Shown one piece after another: positions 35,192-48,049 of a stretch of DNA of 64,000 nucleotides. The stretch comes from Eucalyptus grandis (lineage: Eukaryota; Streptophyta; Magnoliopsida; Myrtales; Myrtaceae). The position numbers and the translations under genes are program-made. The notes below the pieces were generated by a model. It was not told the DNA's origin. It did not search any database and saw only the letters and a list, made by a program, of their open reading frames with translations. Within the stretch, counting starts at the first letter, position 1. Each line of letters opens with the position of its first letter. The DNA lies in contig NC_052621.1 of assembly GCF_016545825.1 (NCBI RefSeq), positions 25,508,940-25,572,939 on the forward strand, read 5' to 3'.

Positions 35192-35244
35192 GGCGGGAGG
35201 GTCGAGAGAAGCTTCTAGAGCTGCGGACGCGAAATCCCCTTTTA

Positions 35245-35480
35245 AATCCATTTCAATCTTCTTCTTCTTCTTTTTCTTTCTTTTTCTTTTTTTCTTTTTT
35301 TTTCGCCTTTTTTTTTTCTCGCAGCCGTGGTCCGTCGTGTTTTCTAGTTTTCCCCTTTTCACCGTACAATAATAAGAAGAAGAATAAGAACAGCGATGAT
35401 GATAACAATAGTAATAGCAAAAATAATAAAAAAATGTTGTTGTTATTGTTATTTTGTATGTTTTTATTTTTATGGTTGTA
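35245..35480. repeat. Low-complexity T/C and AAT-rich tract
   Basis: A pyrimidine run (about 35255-35330) is followed by AATAA/GTTATT-rich DNA, just upstream of the SR45a promoter. Confidence 0.7.
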
Positions 35481-35616
35481 GCCATTATCAACTTATCTTA
35501 TATGGTGTGGGATTGGAAAAAAAAAGAACTAGAAGAAAAAAGTAAGATTGTTTGTATGGATAATTTTGTTGAGATAAAATAAGATCTTTAGAAAATTTGA
35601 AAGGCTACTTACCTAA

Positions 35617-36372
35617 GGACATGTTTGGCAACTTGCCAAATAATGTTTGATTATGTTTTGGTGTTGTCGAAAATAAATTTGAAATAGTGTCAATGAGTAA
35701 AAAAAAAATCAATTCTTTATTTAGGGAATAATTCTAGAATCAAGTCAATTCAAATTTTTTATTTATCTTTTCTCTTCTTCTTCTTTCTCTCTTCTTCTAT
35801 CGTCATTGTCCATCACCACCGGTTGTCGGCAACTAGTTGAGTGAGCCTCGCCTTGCTTTGACCTCACCTAGATCTAACAAGGTTGAGCTCGCTTGGCCAC
35901 CGGTGGGGTTCAACCTCACCAAGCCATAGCAAGGTTGGCATCGCCCGACCAAGGCAAGGCCAACCTCACGATGGCCTAGTGAGGCTTGGCCAACTAAACG
36001 TGGCCTCACCAAGGGCTAGCAACTCCCAAGCAAAGATCGCCGACCCTCATCGGCCGGCCGCCGATCCTCATCTAACCGGTCACCGATCATCCAGAGGTTG
36101 GCAACTGGCCATAACTTGAAAAAGAAGAGAAAGAAAAGAAAAGAACAAAAAAATAAAAAAGTAATAAAATTATTTAAAAAATAAAAGAAAATTGTTTGAA
36201 TTATAAATATTTAGAACAATACCAAACGCAATTCTATTCATGGGAATAAATTTTTTTTGACAATTATCAAATATTTTAAAATGCTTAGAAATTATTTTCA
36301 AGAATAGAATAAAAAAAACCATTTATGATAAAAACTTATTATCGAGAACAAAATGATTACCTAACACGCCTT
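35617..36372. mobile_element. Non-autonomous MITE-like element
   Basis: AT-rich arms flank a GC-rich core with repeated GCCTCGCC/AGGTTGGC motifs. The end GGACATGTTTGGCAAC and the opposite end read inward (GGCGTGTTAGGTAATC) form a weak inverted repeat. No coding capacity and no target duplication I can prove. The superfamily is unknown. Confidence 0.4.
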
Positions 36373-38153
36373 TGAGGCACCTTTTGGAGAAATCATCGTG
36401 AAAGTACTTGAACCGCAAGAGTGTAGTAGCCTCAAGATTTTTAGTAAATGTCTCCAAAAGTCAAAACATCCCATTTTACGACTATAGTAGGTGCAAAAAA
36501 ATCAACAAAAAAAGTATTAATTTTTTTTAAATTTATTGTAATTATATAAATTAAGTCTTAAACCTTTCAATTAAATCAAGTAAATCATAAATATTTTCAC
36601 ATTTATACCACTTGAGTTCATTTGGCCAATTTAGATGGATTATCGTTGATGTAGATATCGACGGTCCTAAAGCAAATATGTGACATATTTTCATTAGTTT
36701 TATGGTAAAAATATATGCTAGTTATAACGGTTCTTTTGTAGTTACATTAATAGTCATTTGCTCCATTGCTTCTACATTCTAAATTGTATATTTTTCCTCC
36801 TTCAATTTTCCATCCACTGAATAGAATTTAAAAAAAAAAAAAAGCTGCTCTACTTCCACACTCAATTACGTACAAAAAGCTATAAATCTAATTTAAAAAG
36901 GATAATTTATATAAAAAATGGAAATAATTCCACGTGCGCGTGCATAGTATATAAGCCAAAGTTAGCTTTTCCATTATAGGTATCGTCTATACATTGCTTG
37001 ATTATTGTAGTTGTAATGCGATCAAACTTTAAAGGAAAAAAAAAAGTAAAATTGGCCAAAGAAAGACATAAAAAGGTAAAAAAACATAGCTATCTACTAC
37101 TCGACGAAAACTAACGCTTGGTGAAATTCATTGGTTGTCGTTGGAGTGCAACAACCGACTCCATCGTTTTCTGATTTTCTCTTTTTAAATTTTGAATAAA
37201 TATTTAATTCCAATTATTGAAAGAATAAATTTGCAATTCGATATTTTGCTTTAAAAAAATCCGTATAATGTTCAAAAAAGAATATAATTGTGAACATTTT
37301 ATTTCCCCCTTTTTTACTAAAGTTATTCCTAGCATTCCGACATCTGCCAACTTCCTCTACCACCACCACTCCTTCTCAATCCCACTTCCCTTAATATCCA
37401 ATCGCAATCTCATCCTTCCCTTCTTCAAAGAAGATTTTTGTGGACGAGACACCATTAACACGAGTTGCCCATAAGGATGTCTGAATTCCATTTTTAGGGC
37501 CATTTTGATTGAATGCGACTCCGGATAATAATTACTTCTCAAGCATTCTTCTCCTCTCATCCGCCGTGGCGGCACCTCCTCCATCGATCCCCACATGCTG
37601 GCCAAAATGGGTAGGAGCGAGATAGCCGAGCTTCCTATTCGGCATCTCGCTTTCATCCTCCCTCATTGGGCGCATCATGCTCCACAATTGAAATGCCGTG
37701 GGAGCTCATCGTGGTCTGTTGAGAAGATGGATCGGTACCTAACCCCTCACCCTATTTTCAGTGAACTCCCCCCTGGACCACATCGTGGAGAACCGCAGAA
37801 AACGATAGGTTGCATCAGGACCATCCACGAGAGATATCAAAGTCTCTAGGACTATCCCAGGCTATATCCATCAGTACAATGAAACGTCTGATGGAGGTCG
37901 AAGCCAGAGATAGAAAGTGTTAAAATCGCGACAATTCAACAGTGTTTCTCCACCTATATTAAACAGTCCATTGCCATTTGTTAGGAATCAGACGACAGAA
38001 ATTGAGCATCGATCTGATAGAGTTGATTACTGCCAACTACACATACAAGGTCGCAGAAATTACTCCACCAGGAAAACATTCTCTTTTCCACCAAATGCCC
38101 CGATGATGCATCAGCAATTTTCTCGAAACAAGTTTGGTACACAAGCAGCAACG
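36373..38153. other. Intergenic region with no recognised gene
   Basis: AT-rich to about 37300, then mixed composition to 38150. Short frames here show no domain or family motif. The part after 37540 may belong to the primary transcript of the hairpin at 38154-38372, but nothing proves it. Confidence 0.45.
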
Positions 38154-38372
38154 CTCTTCAAAGCTGGAATAGTCGGTTCAGTGATGGGAGGGAGAGTCTT
38201 GGGAAGGCAGAAGAGGCATTTTCGTGACTGACACATGAAATAATTTTCCCCATAGAAGAGCCAAAATCGAAACCTCGAGAGAGAAAAATAAATCCAGCTT
38301 CTGCCTCTTCTGCCTCTTCTGCCTTCCCAAGACTCCCTCCCATCACTGTGCTGATTAACCCAGCTATGAAGA
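38154..38372 (+). ncRNA. Candidate microRNA precursor hairpin, miR482/2118-like
   Basis: The arm 38154-38217 and the reverse complement of 38309-38372 match at roughly 85-90% of positions, with a loop of about 90 nt. The 3' arm contains CTTCCCAAGACTCCCTCCC followed by ATCAC. This resembles plant miR482/2118 (a TTCCCAA start and a CTCCCAT end, always from the 3' arm) but is about 3 nt longer between the two halves. The star arm ATGGGAGGGAGAGTCTTGGG looks like the P-loop coding sequence of NB-ARC disease-resistance genes, the normal miR482 target. It could also be a plain inverted duplication. Confidence 0.4.
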
Positions 38373-38620
38373 GCACTAATAAAGCAATCGATGAACCAGA
38401 GTGGTGCTATGTCACATTCAAAGTTCAGCTAGCATGAAGTCACAAAATAACCCGGTCTTAATAATCGAAAAGCTCAAGAATTAGGCAAACTACAATTATT
38501 AGCCTTCTAAGGGCCAGATTGCAAAAGGCCTTACAACCAAAACAAATGTCAACCATACCTTAGCAGAGGAGAAACAAAAAGCATGTTATACAATTCCAGC
38601 CGAAGATCAACAATAAATTA

Positions 38621-41600
38621 CTAAGAAGGCACTGGTGGAGCAGAGCCCCCAGGTGTAGATCCCGAAGCTGATGGTGGTGCAGGTGGTGGAACAGGTGCAG
38701 AACTTGAGGGTGCGGATCCAGATTGCACAGGATGCTGCTGATACTGCTGAGTTGCCTGAGGGGGATGCGGTGGAGGCACCGTTGATTGGTTCGGCGGTTG
38801 GTATTGCTGATAAGGAGGCGGGGGCATCATATAACCATAAGGAGGGTAATAATGGGAATAATATTGCCCATGAGGTGGGGCCATCGCGGGGTAAGCATAA
38901 TGCTGCCCCTGTTGCTGCTGCTCTGAAGGTGGCCTGCTCTCACTTGACCCTGAGGGCCCACTGGAAGACCCTTCCTGGGAAGGAACAATCGCACCCATCC
39001 TTTGGGGGTCCATGGAAGGGTAATAGGTTCTCTCTGGTTGAGGTGGCGGTAGCATGTTGTAGTATTGCATTGCAGGGCCTTGGTCCTGGGAGCCAGGCGC
39101 TTGCATTTGGCTCTGTTGCTGAGATATAACTGCCCTTGGTAGCAGCCCACTATGAGCAACAGCTGCCTGCTGCCGTGCAGCTTCCGAACCTTCAGTTTCT
39201 GGTTTTGGGGCTTGAGGTCTACCCCACATCAGCTTCAGCCTTAATCCCTTTATCACTAGTTTATTTGAAAGCTCCTCCGCAGCTTTTTCTGCACCTTCCC
39301 TTGTCGTGTATGTCACAAAAGCGCATGCTCGTTGTAGCACCATCCTTATAGACTCAATTTCACCATGGGCGTAGAAATTATCCTTCAAATCCTGCTCGGA
39401 TACCCTTGCATCAAGGCCACCCACATACAGGGTTCTGATGCTCTCATCCTCGGGGGGCTCCAATGAGGGCATCTCCCCAGCCTTGTTGAGCAGCTTTAGA
39501 GCCACCGGATCATTTACTCTGGACATATTTATGCAAAAATCCATTAAGTTAAGCAACCAAATTCTGACATATATGCAGTTTTTAATGAGTTTATATGCTA
39601 ACCATGTGAACCAAAAAAGAAAGAAATTAGGAAAGAGATTCTACTAGATGGAGATGACATTGACAGAGGAAAGGGTAATAGGTGTTGTATACATAAAGAC
39701 AATATCAAGCAAATTGCAGTGCTCCCTATTAAGGTTCAACTATCAAAATACCTTCATTATTCTTATCAACCTTCGCTTATGCTCATCAAGAAGTTTGAGT
39801 AGACTACATAATCAACTAGATGGTCAGGTCAAACATTACCCCATTTTTACAAAATTGCAAGGGAAATGAAAAATTCAATTTAACAGACAATTCTAGCTGA
39901 CATGTTTAACAACGATAAATGCAAGGGATGACAAGCTTCACCCGGAGCTACTGAAACCTTGCCAATATTTCACTTCTAGCGGACCTATCTAATGGGACTA
40001 TGCTAGGAATCAGTATCTACAGCCCCCATGCATCCTCTCTCTTTATTGCCACGTAAAACTAACACATTAAAGAGAAATACCCATAATATTGCAGTACAAG
40101 ATTCTTGAGGACCATAACTCAACACAATAGCATCAATTTATGTTTTTAAAACCCTCTCAAAAAATGACTTGCAAAAAAAAGAAGAAAAGAAAGAACAATC
40201 TTCACTTCAGTTTCAAAAGAGCATAGAACTAATTGCAAAAGATAAAACAATTTAAGCATAAACCATGAGATGAACTTACCCAATTTTCATACAATGAACT
40301 CTTTCAAAGATGCAAAAATAGAAGAAAACTTTGGTGGAATAACATATAAATTCTCGACTAAAAGCTAGGTCAAAACTTAAAACCAAAATGCATAAGATTT
40401 TGACAGAAAAAGGCATTAAGTTATGTAGCTTTGCTAAGGGAGATAACAACATACCACACACCCAAGCAGATGAAAAGACAAAAAACAAGAAGAAAACATC
40501 AAAGTGATATCAAACAATGAAGGATATCGTATGTTTGTCAGAAGTGAAAATGAGGGAGGGAGTGAAAGTTTTCAAAATTCCCCCTCTTTTGTTCTCATTT
40601 TTTTTTTTTATAAAATGATTCCCATTTTCTTCACCCACTACCCACATTCCTCACCTCTCCCTCCTTCCCAAACAAATCATTAAAGTCTCAAATCATGAAC
40701 ATACTTTTGGTGACATATTTAACTTGCAAAGAGGCTTTCTATTTTGCACCCATACAGCTCGAGGTCAAGAAACCAGGAAACCATGAAAAATGTTTGTCCA
40801 AGGGCAAGAACATGGATATGGATGGAAAGCAACTAACCGAGAAAGTTTTGCACAATAAATGCAATGCAAGGCAAGAGACATACCCATAGTAACGATCTTT
40901 TATATTTTGCTGAGACAACTCCCCAGTTACTGGCATTTCATGCCTATATGGACACTCAGCACCTCTGGTACACTCCCCTCTAATGTAGAAGCTGCAAACA
41001 TGTGCTCTGTTTCTTTTGTAATATGGCGTTGTTCTTTGAAGTTTCAGAATAGTATCATTAGCCCGAACCTTTCCATATGAGGATTCATAATCTAATCCAG
41101 CCCTAGTCTGCACAGAAATGGTAACAAGTTTCGTGATAATATTAAACTGCTGGGAAGACTTACTATCAATCTCCAAATCAAATTACTTCATGGTTAAGCA
41201 TAAAACACAAAGGTCCACCCCAAATAATAAAAAAGAACAGTAAGCACATGCGAAAATACATTAGTACAACCTACATACTAAAGATCGGAATCATATTAAG
41301 GTTTTTGTACTTATCACAGACAAGTGCACCCACTAGCAAAACATTATCATCCAAAGACCTTTTCAGCATGGGTTGAAGCCTGTGAATGTAGTGCTATCCA
41401 TGCAAGCCATGGGGTGGTGCAATCCTATTAATGAACAATATGAAACATACCATTTAGGAATGAAACTTCTCACCCCTGGCACCAGGATCATACTTAACCT
41501 ATGACGCTACTCAACAAAGCTCTAACTAATTAAAGATGGACATGATAGTCAAGGTTCTTAGCCAGTCATAAACAACTGCAATTACCAGAAAAAAAATTCT

Positions 41601-42875
41601 TATCCAAATATATCTCTGTACAGTCAGAGTATGTGTATACCGTGCCATCTCTAATGCAACTCAAACCCATTTTATAGAAAATATGACATGTTCAAGCACG
41701 AAATCTCTCATCAGCACCATATTATATCAGCTACATCTAGCCTAAGAACCTCCCTTTAGCAGGATATTTTCACGAACCTAGGGATGTCAGCAACAATCAT
41801 CACATAGTGCGATAAATTTGTACCTACTGCTCTTAACAGCCTCGCTGTTTCCAATATTCTCCTAATTATTATTTGATTGCAGATGGATGCGCGTGAAAAC
41901 ATAACGTGCAACTGTGCCAGCAAGTAAAAATGTGGAATCAGTGCGGAGGGGAAGAGAGAGTACCTTTCGATCGTGCTCCTCTGCAAAGTACTCCCTATTA
42001 ACATCACTCTTGGGAATGGCGTCATGTGAGCTGATGGATAAGGCAGTATCTCGAACCTGAACCGGCAACCCATATTCAAGATCCAAAAGGCAGACTTGAC
42101 AGACATTTTTCAACTTACAACAAGTCTGGCAAATCTCGGTTTTCTTGTATCTTGCATCGCGACCAGGTCTCCACCTGAAAACCGTAAACGGACGCTGGCA
42201 GATTTTGCACTCCTTATCATACTGTGCCTTTGTCTGCATTCAAGTACATACGCCCAACAGCACACAGAGAAAGATAGGTCAGATGAAAACAAATCAGAGA
42301 ATGGGCATTACAGACACGTCGACCCAGCAGCTAAGGAACCTTAAAAAGGAGAAATTGCAGGATGAGCTGCCGATGACAGACGGTTAATGAGGTAGAATAT
42401 AAAGTCAAGAAAATGGCTGACAATTTTGAGCTCGCAAAGAGATGCTACAGGCCATGAGACGTACGTATTCGTGATCAGTGATCCAAGCCAACGCCGTCTC
42501 GAGAAAACCAGAACCCAAAAGGGGCCGAAACCTCAAATTGACAACTACAATCGCAATCCATCGAACAAGAACCCTCGTTCGGGAAGGAAAAGAAAAACAG
42601 GTGGATAAACACGAAACTAGGGCAAAACGAATCGAGGGAACGACCGACCTACGCAATAAACCAAGAGAACGGATCCAGAGGCGGCGAACACAAAACCAAG
42701 AGAGGCGGAGCAAACAAATGAGAGATGCGATTGGAGGAGAGAAGGAGAAGAAGAAGGAAAAGATCGTTACCATGCGAACGTAAGGGTTGTCGCCGAGGCA
42801 GGACTCGCAGATGATGGGGAAATCGGAGCGCTCCCATCCGTCGGCCTCCGCGTCCCTCAGCAGCCGGTGCGCCAT
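38621..42875 (-). CDS. MAC5: RBM22/Slt11-type splicing factor, MAC5-like (CCCH zinc finger plus RRM)
   Basis: Four coding exons in reading order: 42875-42771, 42233-41964, 41107-40884 and 39518-38621. Phases agree and the product has 498 residues. Residues 1-120 hold Cys pairs of the Slt11 zinc region ([41 protein letters not shown]). A CCCH finger, [19 protein letters not shown], lies at about 163-181, and an RRM at about 229-302 has RNP2 LYVGGL and RNP1 RACAFVTY. The C-terminus is Pro/Gln/Tyr-rich. RBM22 proteins belong to the NTC-related set and contact U6 snRNA and the intron in the catalytic spliceosome; plant MAC5 is in the MOS4-associated complex, which also affects immunity. The third intron (39519-40883) is long and shows nothing else. 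Confidence 0.92.
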
Positions 42876-43240
42876 CGGAGCCCGAGGTGGCCTTAGGGTT
42901 TCGTCGCCCGAGCTTGGATTCGGCGCTTACTCGCGCTGCTTCGTCTCTCTCGCTCCGCCTCTCTAGATTTACGGATTGATTGCTCTGTGGATTAGGGTTT
43001 GATCGGAAGTAGAACGCAGCGCAGTGCAGAGGCTGTAATGGCGAGAGGAAAGGGAGGGAATGGGGATTATATGATTGTGAAATAAGGATCGAACTTTGAT
43101 ACGTCGAGTTTAGCTCTTTTTTTTTTTTTCCTCTCTCCTTTGGCTTCAAAAGGATAATACCATTTAAAAGCCCCACGAAGAAATATCTTGGTATCTCGAC
43201 GCGTTTGCTTCATTATCCAATTTTCATTATCCAATTTTCG

Positions 43241-43420
43241 AACCACCCGCGAGGGTGGCTCCGCTGGTAGCTTCCAGGACTTTCACGTTGGAGGTCGGAG
43301 TTCGAAGCCCCTACGACGCAAGTGAAGTGAGGAGGTAGGTGGAGACACTTGGCGACTTATTCGGAGTGCGTGGGTGGTGGTTTCCGTCCCGGGTTCAGGC
43401 CAAAAAAAAAATGAAAAAAA
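43241..43420 (+). mobile_element. tRNA-derived SINE
   Basis: An A-box-like GTGGCTCCGCTGGTAG (about 43255) and a B-box-like GGAGTTCGAAGCC (about 43297-43309) are about 40 bp apart. They are followed by a unique body and an A-rich tail at 43401-43420. There is no cloverleaf, so it is not a tRNA gene. Confidence 0.72.
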
Positions 43421-43424
43421 GATA

Positions 43425-43931
43425 GGGTTAATATTTTGAAAACCCAAAATTTATACACTTGTGACAAATTTACCTCAAACTATTTTTTTTTATCATGAAA
43501 AACCCCAAACAAGTACACCTGTGACAAATTTACCCCGTGATCATAAAAAACCCTAAATTTGTACATTTATGACAAATTTACTCCAAACTAATCTATTTAA
43601 CCGCGAAAATCCCCAAACTGGTAAATTTGTGACAAATATACCCTCTATTAAATTGTATTAATACCACAAAAAAATCACAAAAATTGTAAATTGTGACAAA
43701 CGGAGCGTAAAATCACAAATTGATATACTAGTCAACTATCACGTGTCATTTAACTTTTTAATTTCATAGTAAATTTAATGAAAACTAATATAGGGTAAAT
43801 TTATCACAAGTGTACCAGTTCGGGGTAAATTTGTCAAAGGTATACTAGTTTTGGGTTTTTTATGGTCAAAAAAATAATTTGGGGTAAATTTGTCACAGGT
43901 GTACCAGTTTGGGGTTTTTCAGGGTATTAAT
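43425..43931. mobile_element. Mutator-type foldback MITE, copy 2
   Basis: Same family as 8724-9235: GGGTTAATATTTTGAAAA on the left, the inverse of GGGTTTTTCAGGGTATTAA on the right, and the same sub-repeats (GTGACAAATTTACC). AAAAGATA abuts it on both sides (43417-43424 and 43932-43939), a probable target duplication. It landed at the A-rich tail of the SINE. Confidence 0.82.
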
Positions 43932-43939
43932 AAAAGATA

Positions 43940-44565
43940 TTAAAATTGTACTTTAGCATGTATTCACTCAAAATTAATTTTCGTCTCATATCATCCAATA
44001 TTTCAAACAATGCATATATATGCTTACAATTACAAGATAAATCTAATATAAATAATGATAGATCTAAACTTATAAAGTTCAAGTGAGTTGACATGTGCAC
44101 AATTTAGTGGATAAATTTGAATTGGACTCCTAGAGGAGTGCGTTAATGAAAATATACCTTTTAGTACCTTAACTTGATTGACCTATTAACTAATTAACCA
44201 CGTCATCTTTTTACCAAATTATAACTTATAAAGTTTTCTCCACCAAGTGTTTATGCAATGTTTCTTGGTATTTATTATAATCCTAAAACATAGCTTCACC
44301 GTTTAAATAGAATAAGCAAATCGCAGCACAAAAATAATATAAAAGAACCAAAACTAATTCATCAAAACAATAATGAAAGATACAATTAAAAGATAAAGTG
44401 CAATACATTAATCAAATAAAAGTGAGTCAAAAAAATATAACATGACTTTATTATTATGCTTCAAAACAACAATTTGGCACCCCTCGACAGCCCCCGATCC
44501 GTTAGGGTCGCCAAAGTTCGCTTACCTTTTCACTTTTCCTTATAACATGTCACTCTGATACCATT
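43940..44565. other. AT-rich DNA ending in gypsy leader sequence
   Basis: No gene. Minus-strand TGGTATCAGAG at 44555-44565 is a retroelement primer binding site, so the DNA just below it is internal sequence of the minus-strand gypsy element. Confidence 0.5.
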
Positions 44566-45094
44566 TCAATTGCAGCGGGTCCATACAACCCTGGGGTTTA
44601 CATTTTTTTTTTTTATCGGTCCCTTGCGCAATTCAACTAGCGAAGCACATCTATTAACTCCTTCCATATATACATAAAACAATGCACACCAACTAAACAT
44701 TTATAAGTAAAAACTGTATACTTTTATTTACTTAAACTAGATGGACATCATTCATTGGTACATCAAAATGCCGTAGTCTTCTATATTCGGCTACACTTCA
44801 AAAGATTGTCGACTTCTCCTCCAACAATCATACACTTAAAGTCCATCAATCAGTGTCGGCATCCAAAAGTTCATTCCTTTGCTATCCTCCTCCTTGCGGT
44901 CATATCCAATCACTTGATCCATCTACTGGTAATAGTGGCAGCAGATAGGGGTGAGCGGTTCCAGGTTCCAGGTTCCGTTTGGAACCTGAACCTACCCGTG
45001 GGAACCGAGAACCTGGAACCTACCCTGTCACAGGTTCCAGGGTCGGTTCTAGGTTCCAACAGGTTTTTTTTTTTTGTTATTTTCATATTTGAAC

Positions 45095-45340
45095 TATAAC
45101 ATATGCGCACATTACCCAAAAAAAATATAACGTACGCGCACGTTACCAAAAAAACTATAACGTACGCGTACGTTACCAAAAAAACTATAACGTACCCGCA
45201 CGTTATCCAAAAAAAAAACTATAACGTATGCGCACGTTACCAAAAAAAATATAACGTGCATGCACGTTACCAAAAAAAAATATAACGTATGTGCACGTTA
45301 CCAAAAAAAACTATAATATATGCGTATACTACACGGTAAC
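45095..45340. repeat. Palindromic minisatellite, 30-34 bp unit, 8 copies
   Basis: Each unit has a near-palindrome TAACGTACGCGCACGTTA followed by CC and an A run. Unit starts fall at 45095, 45127, 45157, 45187, 45221, 45251, 45282 and 45312. It sits just inside the left end of hAT 1. Confidence 0.92.
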
Positions 45341-45925
45341 TGCCCACATCTTAGTAAATATACCAATGCCAACTATCAAGAATTTGGACATACATAATCA
45401 AAACTAATAAAAAGCTTCCAAAGAAGTTTCTAAAGATATGAAAAACCAGAAGTGCCAACAAAATCTCAAATTTTCATCTACTCCGTAGTGTGAACTCTGC
45501 AACATTTCCATGTGATTCCTTTGGCACAGCAAAACCTTGTAAAGACATAAATACAAATCAATCAAAATCCTAAGTAAAGATACAGAAAAAAAAATCAATA
45601 TTGATAATACTCCATGAAGCATGCCATTTTGCCCATCTAAAGGCTCCTAAATTTTTTGACAACATAGTTCAAAAATTCAATGTACATAAAAATGAGCTTG
45701 TATTAAAATTACGACAAACAAAGTTGTTCATCAATAAGCCAACAAAAAACATTGTTTTACTTCTCAACCGTTGGATTCATTGCAAATGCGACACCACCAA
45801 CTTTATTTATCGACCATAATCTCCGCATTAAGACCAACAATATCTAAAAAAGAGAGGAAGAGATTAAATAAAATATTCACTTATCAGATATACAAAAAGA
45901 ATTACAATATATAAAGATATAAACA

Positions 45926-48045
45926 TTACTTACCCAACTCAAATTGTTCTGCGTTCTCAATACACTCTTCAACATCAAACGGTACACGAGCGGCTTTCAA
46001 CCAATCTTGAGTGCAAATCAAAGCTTCCACTACTTTTGGAGTTAAAGAACTCCGAAAGCCATCAAGCACACGACCCGATGTACTAAAAGTTGAATCTGAA
46101 GCAACGGTAGTTACAGGAATTGACAAAATATCTCGAGCCATCAAGGAAATGATTTTATATTTTGAGCCATTAGTCTTCCACCAAATCAAAATGTCAATAC
46201 TAAGATCCTTTTCATTTTTTTGGAAGATACTCATCAAGCTCGGACTTGTTGCCATTGCTCCCTTGTTCATTCGAGTAGAAAAACATTTTCTTCCAATCTT
46301 GGGCGTTATGCTTCTTTATTCCTTCGCTACCACTTGTATCGGTATTGGAATTTGAACTACTACTACTTACACCCAAATTATGGCCACCAAAATCTTGATC
46401 ACTTGAAGTAAGAGAAGATTGCTTATAAAATTCATACAAACGCTCCAATGTATCCTTCACCTTGTAATGCATCTCTTTAATTTTCGATTCATCATCATAA
46501 ATTTGTTCATACAAGAAACTCACATAATTTAACTTGGCTTTAGGATCTAACACAACCGCAATCAACACCATCATATTCACTTTATCCAAGCTTCCATAAT
46601 ATTTGTCAAATTTTTCTTTCATTTTCACACCCATATTTTGAAGCTTAGGATCCGAAGCATTGACCGCATCTTTCAAATTTCTATAAAAAAGAGCTATTCA
46701 TTCAAAATAATCATTTGAAGTAACATATGACGTCCTAGACATCTGATTGGTGACATCATAGAATATTTTGAGAAAATCTAAAAAAATAATAGCATTTTCC
46801 CAATCATCTTCACTAGGAATTTCATAATTAAGCTCACTTACAAAAGATGCATCGTGATCTTCCATCCTTTGGAAAGCTTTTCTGAACTTTATGGCGGTGT
46901 CTAACATGAAGTAAGTGAAGTTCCATCTAGTGGTGACATCAAGAACTACCGAACCCTTATAAGTGATCTTTTCTTTCTCAATGCAAGATTGAAATACTTG
47001 GGCTCTTGTGGGAGAACTCCTTACATATCTAACCACATTTCGAATACGTGCAATGGAGTCACGTACCATAGTCAAGCCATCTCTCACAATCAAATTTAAT
47101 ATATGAGCTGTACACCTCATGTGCAAAACACTACCATATAATATCAACGACTTTTGTTTCGAAAGTTTATCCCTCAAATAGCTAACCGCAACATCATTCG
47201 AGCTAGCATTATCCACGGTAATTGTCGACACTTTTTTTTTTCTATTCCCCACTCCTCAATGCATCCATCCACCATTTTTCCAATCCCCTTACCCTTGTGA
47301 CTATGCATCACCACAAAATTGATGATTCTCACAAGTAATTCAGATTTTGATTGGAAGTCCATGTATCAGTCGTGAGTGCGATCCTAGAATTAATCTTTCC
47401 AAAATAATTCTTCAAAGAAGTTCTTTCACATAAAAACAACTTCATGTAATCTTTTGCCATTGTGAAACGTGATATATGTTTGAAGAGAGGTTGTAACTCA
47501 CTAACATATTCACGAAATCCAACACGCTCAACCAAGGAAAAAGATTGTTCATCAAGGATGATGAACCGAGCAAGCATTAGCCTACAACGTTCTTGATTAA
47601 ATGCCTATGTTGATAAGACGCTACCAGTACTAGAATCTCCTCCTCCCTTGCCAGCCATGTTGACATTACGTGGTACAAAAAATTTCTGCCTCTTATCTAG
47701 ATTACGGAGAAATCTCTTGCATGTGGTCAAGTGCTTCCTCATTACAGAAGTACCGTTAGCAACCCGGTACTTAAGTATTGACCCATAATGAATGCACTTC
47801 ACTTGATATATGTTTCCATCCTTATCACTAATTTTCGAATAATGATTTCAACATTCGGATGTATGTTTCTTATCATGGGAAAGATGAGAACCGGGTACCT
47901 TATTTGTGGCACACGAGGTAGGGGGTACCTCTTCTTCAATTTCACCGTTGGAAAACTCCAATTCCGTAATCGGAGTCATCTCATCACGTCCCTCCACCCC
48001 CATTGACATGTTATCTTGATACATTAACTTCGCACTGCACAACAA
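45926..48045 (-). pseudogene. hAT transposase (BED finger, RICESLEEPER-like), broken
   Basis: Reading down the minus strand: an N-terminal segment with an altered BED finger (CIHYG where the second hAT copy has CNYCG, so a Cys ligand is lost), LVERVGFREYVSELQPLF, ALTTDTWTSNQNLNYL, HMRCTAHILNLIVRDGL and a C-terminal hAT dimerisation domain (PVTTVASDSTFSTSGRV). A deletion after NLNYL near 47330, a frameshift in an A run near 47235, a stop after NDYFE at about 46698 and a frameshift in an A run near 46212 separate the pieces. It cannot make an active transposase. Confidence 0.88.
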
Positions 48046-48049
48046 TAAT

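Noticed and set aside
37357..37849. Frames of 84-99 codons on both strands
   Set aside because: No family motif, no splice-supported extension and no codon bias that I can see.
43250..43310. A and B boxes of a tRNA gene
   Set aside because: No cloverleaf, and an A-rich tail follows a unique body, so it is a SINE.
45095..45340. Regularly spaced repeats resembling a CRISPR array
   Set aside because: The spacers are A runs, not unique sequences, the host is a plant, and the array lies inside a hAT element.
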